This document shows, one piece after another, positions 14,458-14,468 of a stretch of DNA of 14,468 nt. Location of the stretch: contig CAZSLV010000049.1 of assembly GCA_964607545.1 (NCBI GenBank), forward strand, positions 1 to 14,468. Reading direction: 5' to 3'. Under the pieces are notes generated by a model. That model saw nothing but the letters and a program-made list of their open reading frames with translations, made no database searches and had not been told where the DNA came from. Every line of letters begins with the position of its first letter. Positions within the stretch are counted from its first letter, which is position 1. The position numbers and the translations under genes are program-made. The DNA is from Gudongella sp964607545. GTDB lineage: Bacteria > Bacillota > Clostridia > Tissierellales > Tissierellaceae.

Positions 14458-14468
14458 TAAACTTATAT

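Overview
The window is AT-rich, gene-dense DNA with strong Shine-Dalgarno sites, frequent TTG starts, Rho-independent terminators, an L-box lysine riboswitch and a clostridial-type bcd-etfB-etfA cluster. This points to an anaerobic, amino-acid-fermenting or butyrate-forming Firmicute, probably in Clostridia/Tissierellia. The species cannot be named by eye. There are no phage, transposase, CRISPR, rRNA or tRNA genes. Ten intact genes plus a shortened-start etfA (eleven in all) fill the window.

Layout. Positions 1-130 hold a less AT-rich intergenic inverted-repeat element. At 224-2729 is a two-component system: an OmpR/PhoB-type response regulator and a multi-span histidine kinase, overlapping by 29 bp. 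At 2778-6208 is a transcription unit with its own promoter, a lysine riboswitch with terminator, an APC-family amino-acid permease and a YtcJ-type amidohydrolase, closed by a strong hairpin. At 6244-8301 is a second plus-strand unit: a homoserine dehydrogenase without an ACT domain and a class I aldolase of the DapA superfamily that lacks key dihydrodipicolinate synthase residues. It ends in a bidirectional terminator. On the minus strand (8312-11411) lies bcd-etfB-etfA, encoding butyryl-CoA dehydrogenase and a bifurcating-type electron-transfer flavoprotein. It is preceded by a good promoter and a Rex-like operator. Next on the minus strand is the monocistronic ychF (11537-12631, promoter 12691-12719). 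Diverging from it is a plus-strand pair: a TtcA-like PP-loop tRNA thiolase and a YczE/YitT-type membrane protein, followed by tandem hairpins at the window end.

How the genes may work together. Two adjacent plus-strand units both touch aspartate-family amino acids. The first is placed under lysine control by the riboswitch. The second has a near-perfect palindrome in its promoter spacer. The facing bcd-etfBA unit is the energy-conserving end of butyrate-forming fermentation and looks redox-controlled. The most interesting points are: an amidohydrolase of unknown substrate inside a lysine-riboswitch operon; a hairpin upstream of the riboswitch that would compete for the P1 helix; the hom plus non-DHDPS aldolase pair; and the Rex-like site before bcd. 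I saw no clearly new multi-gene defence or mobile system.
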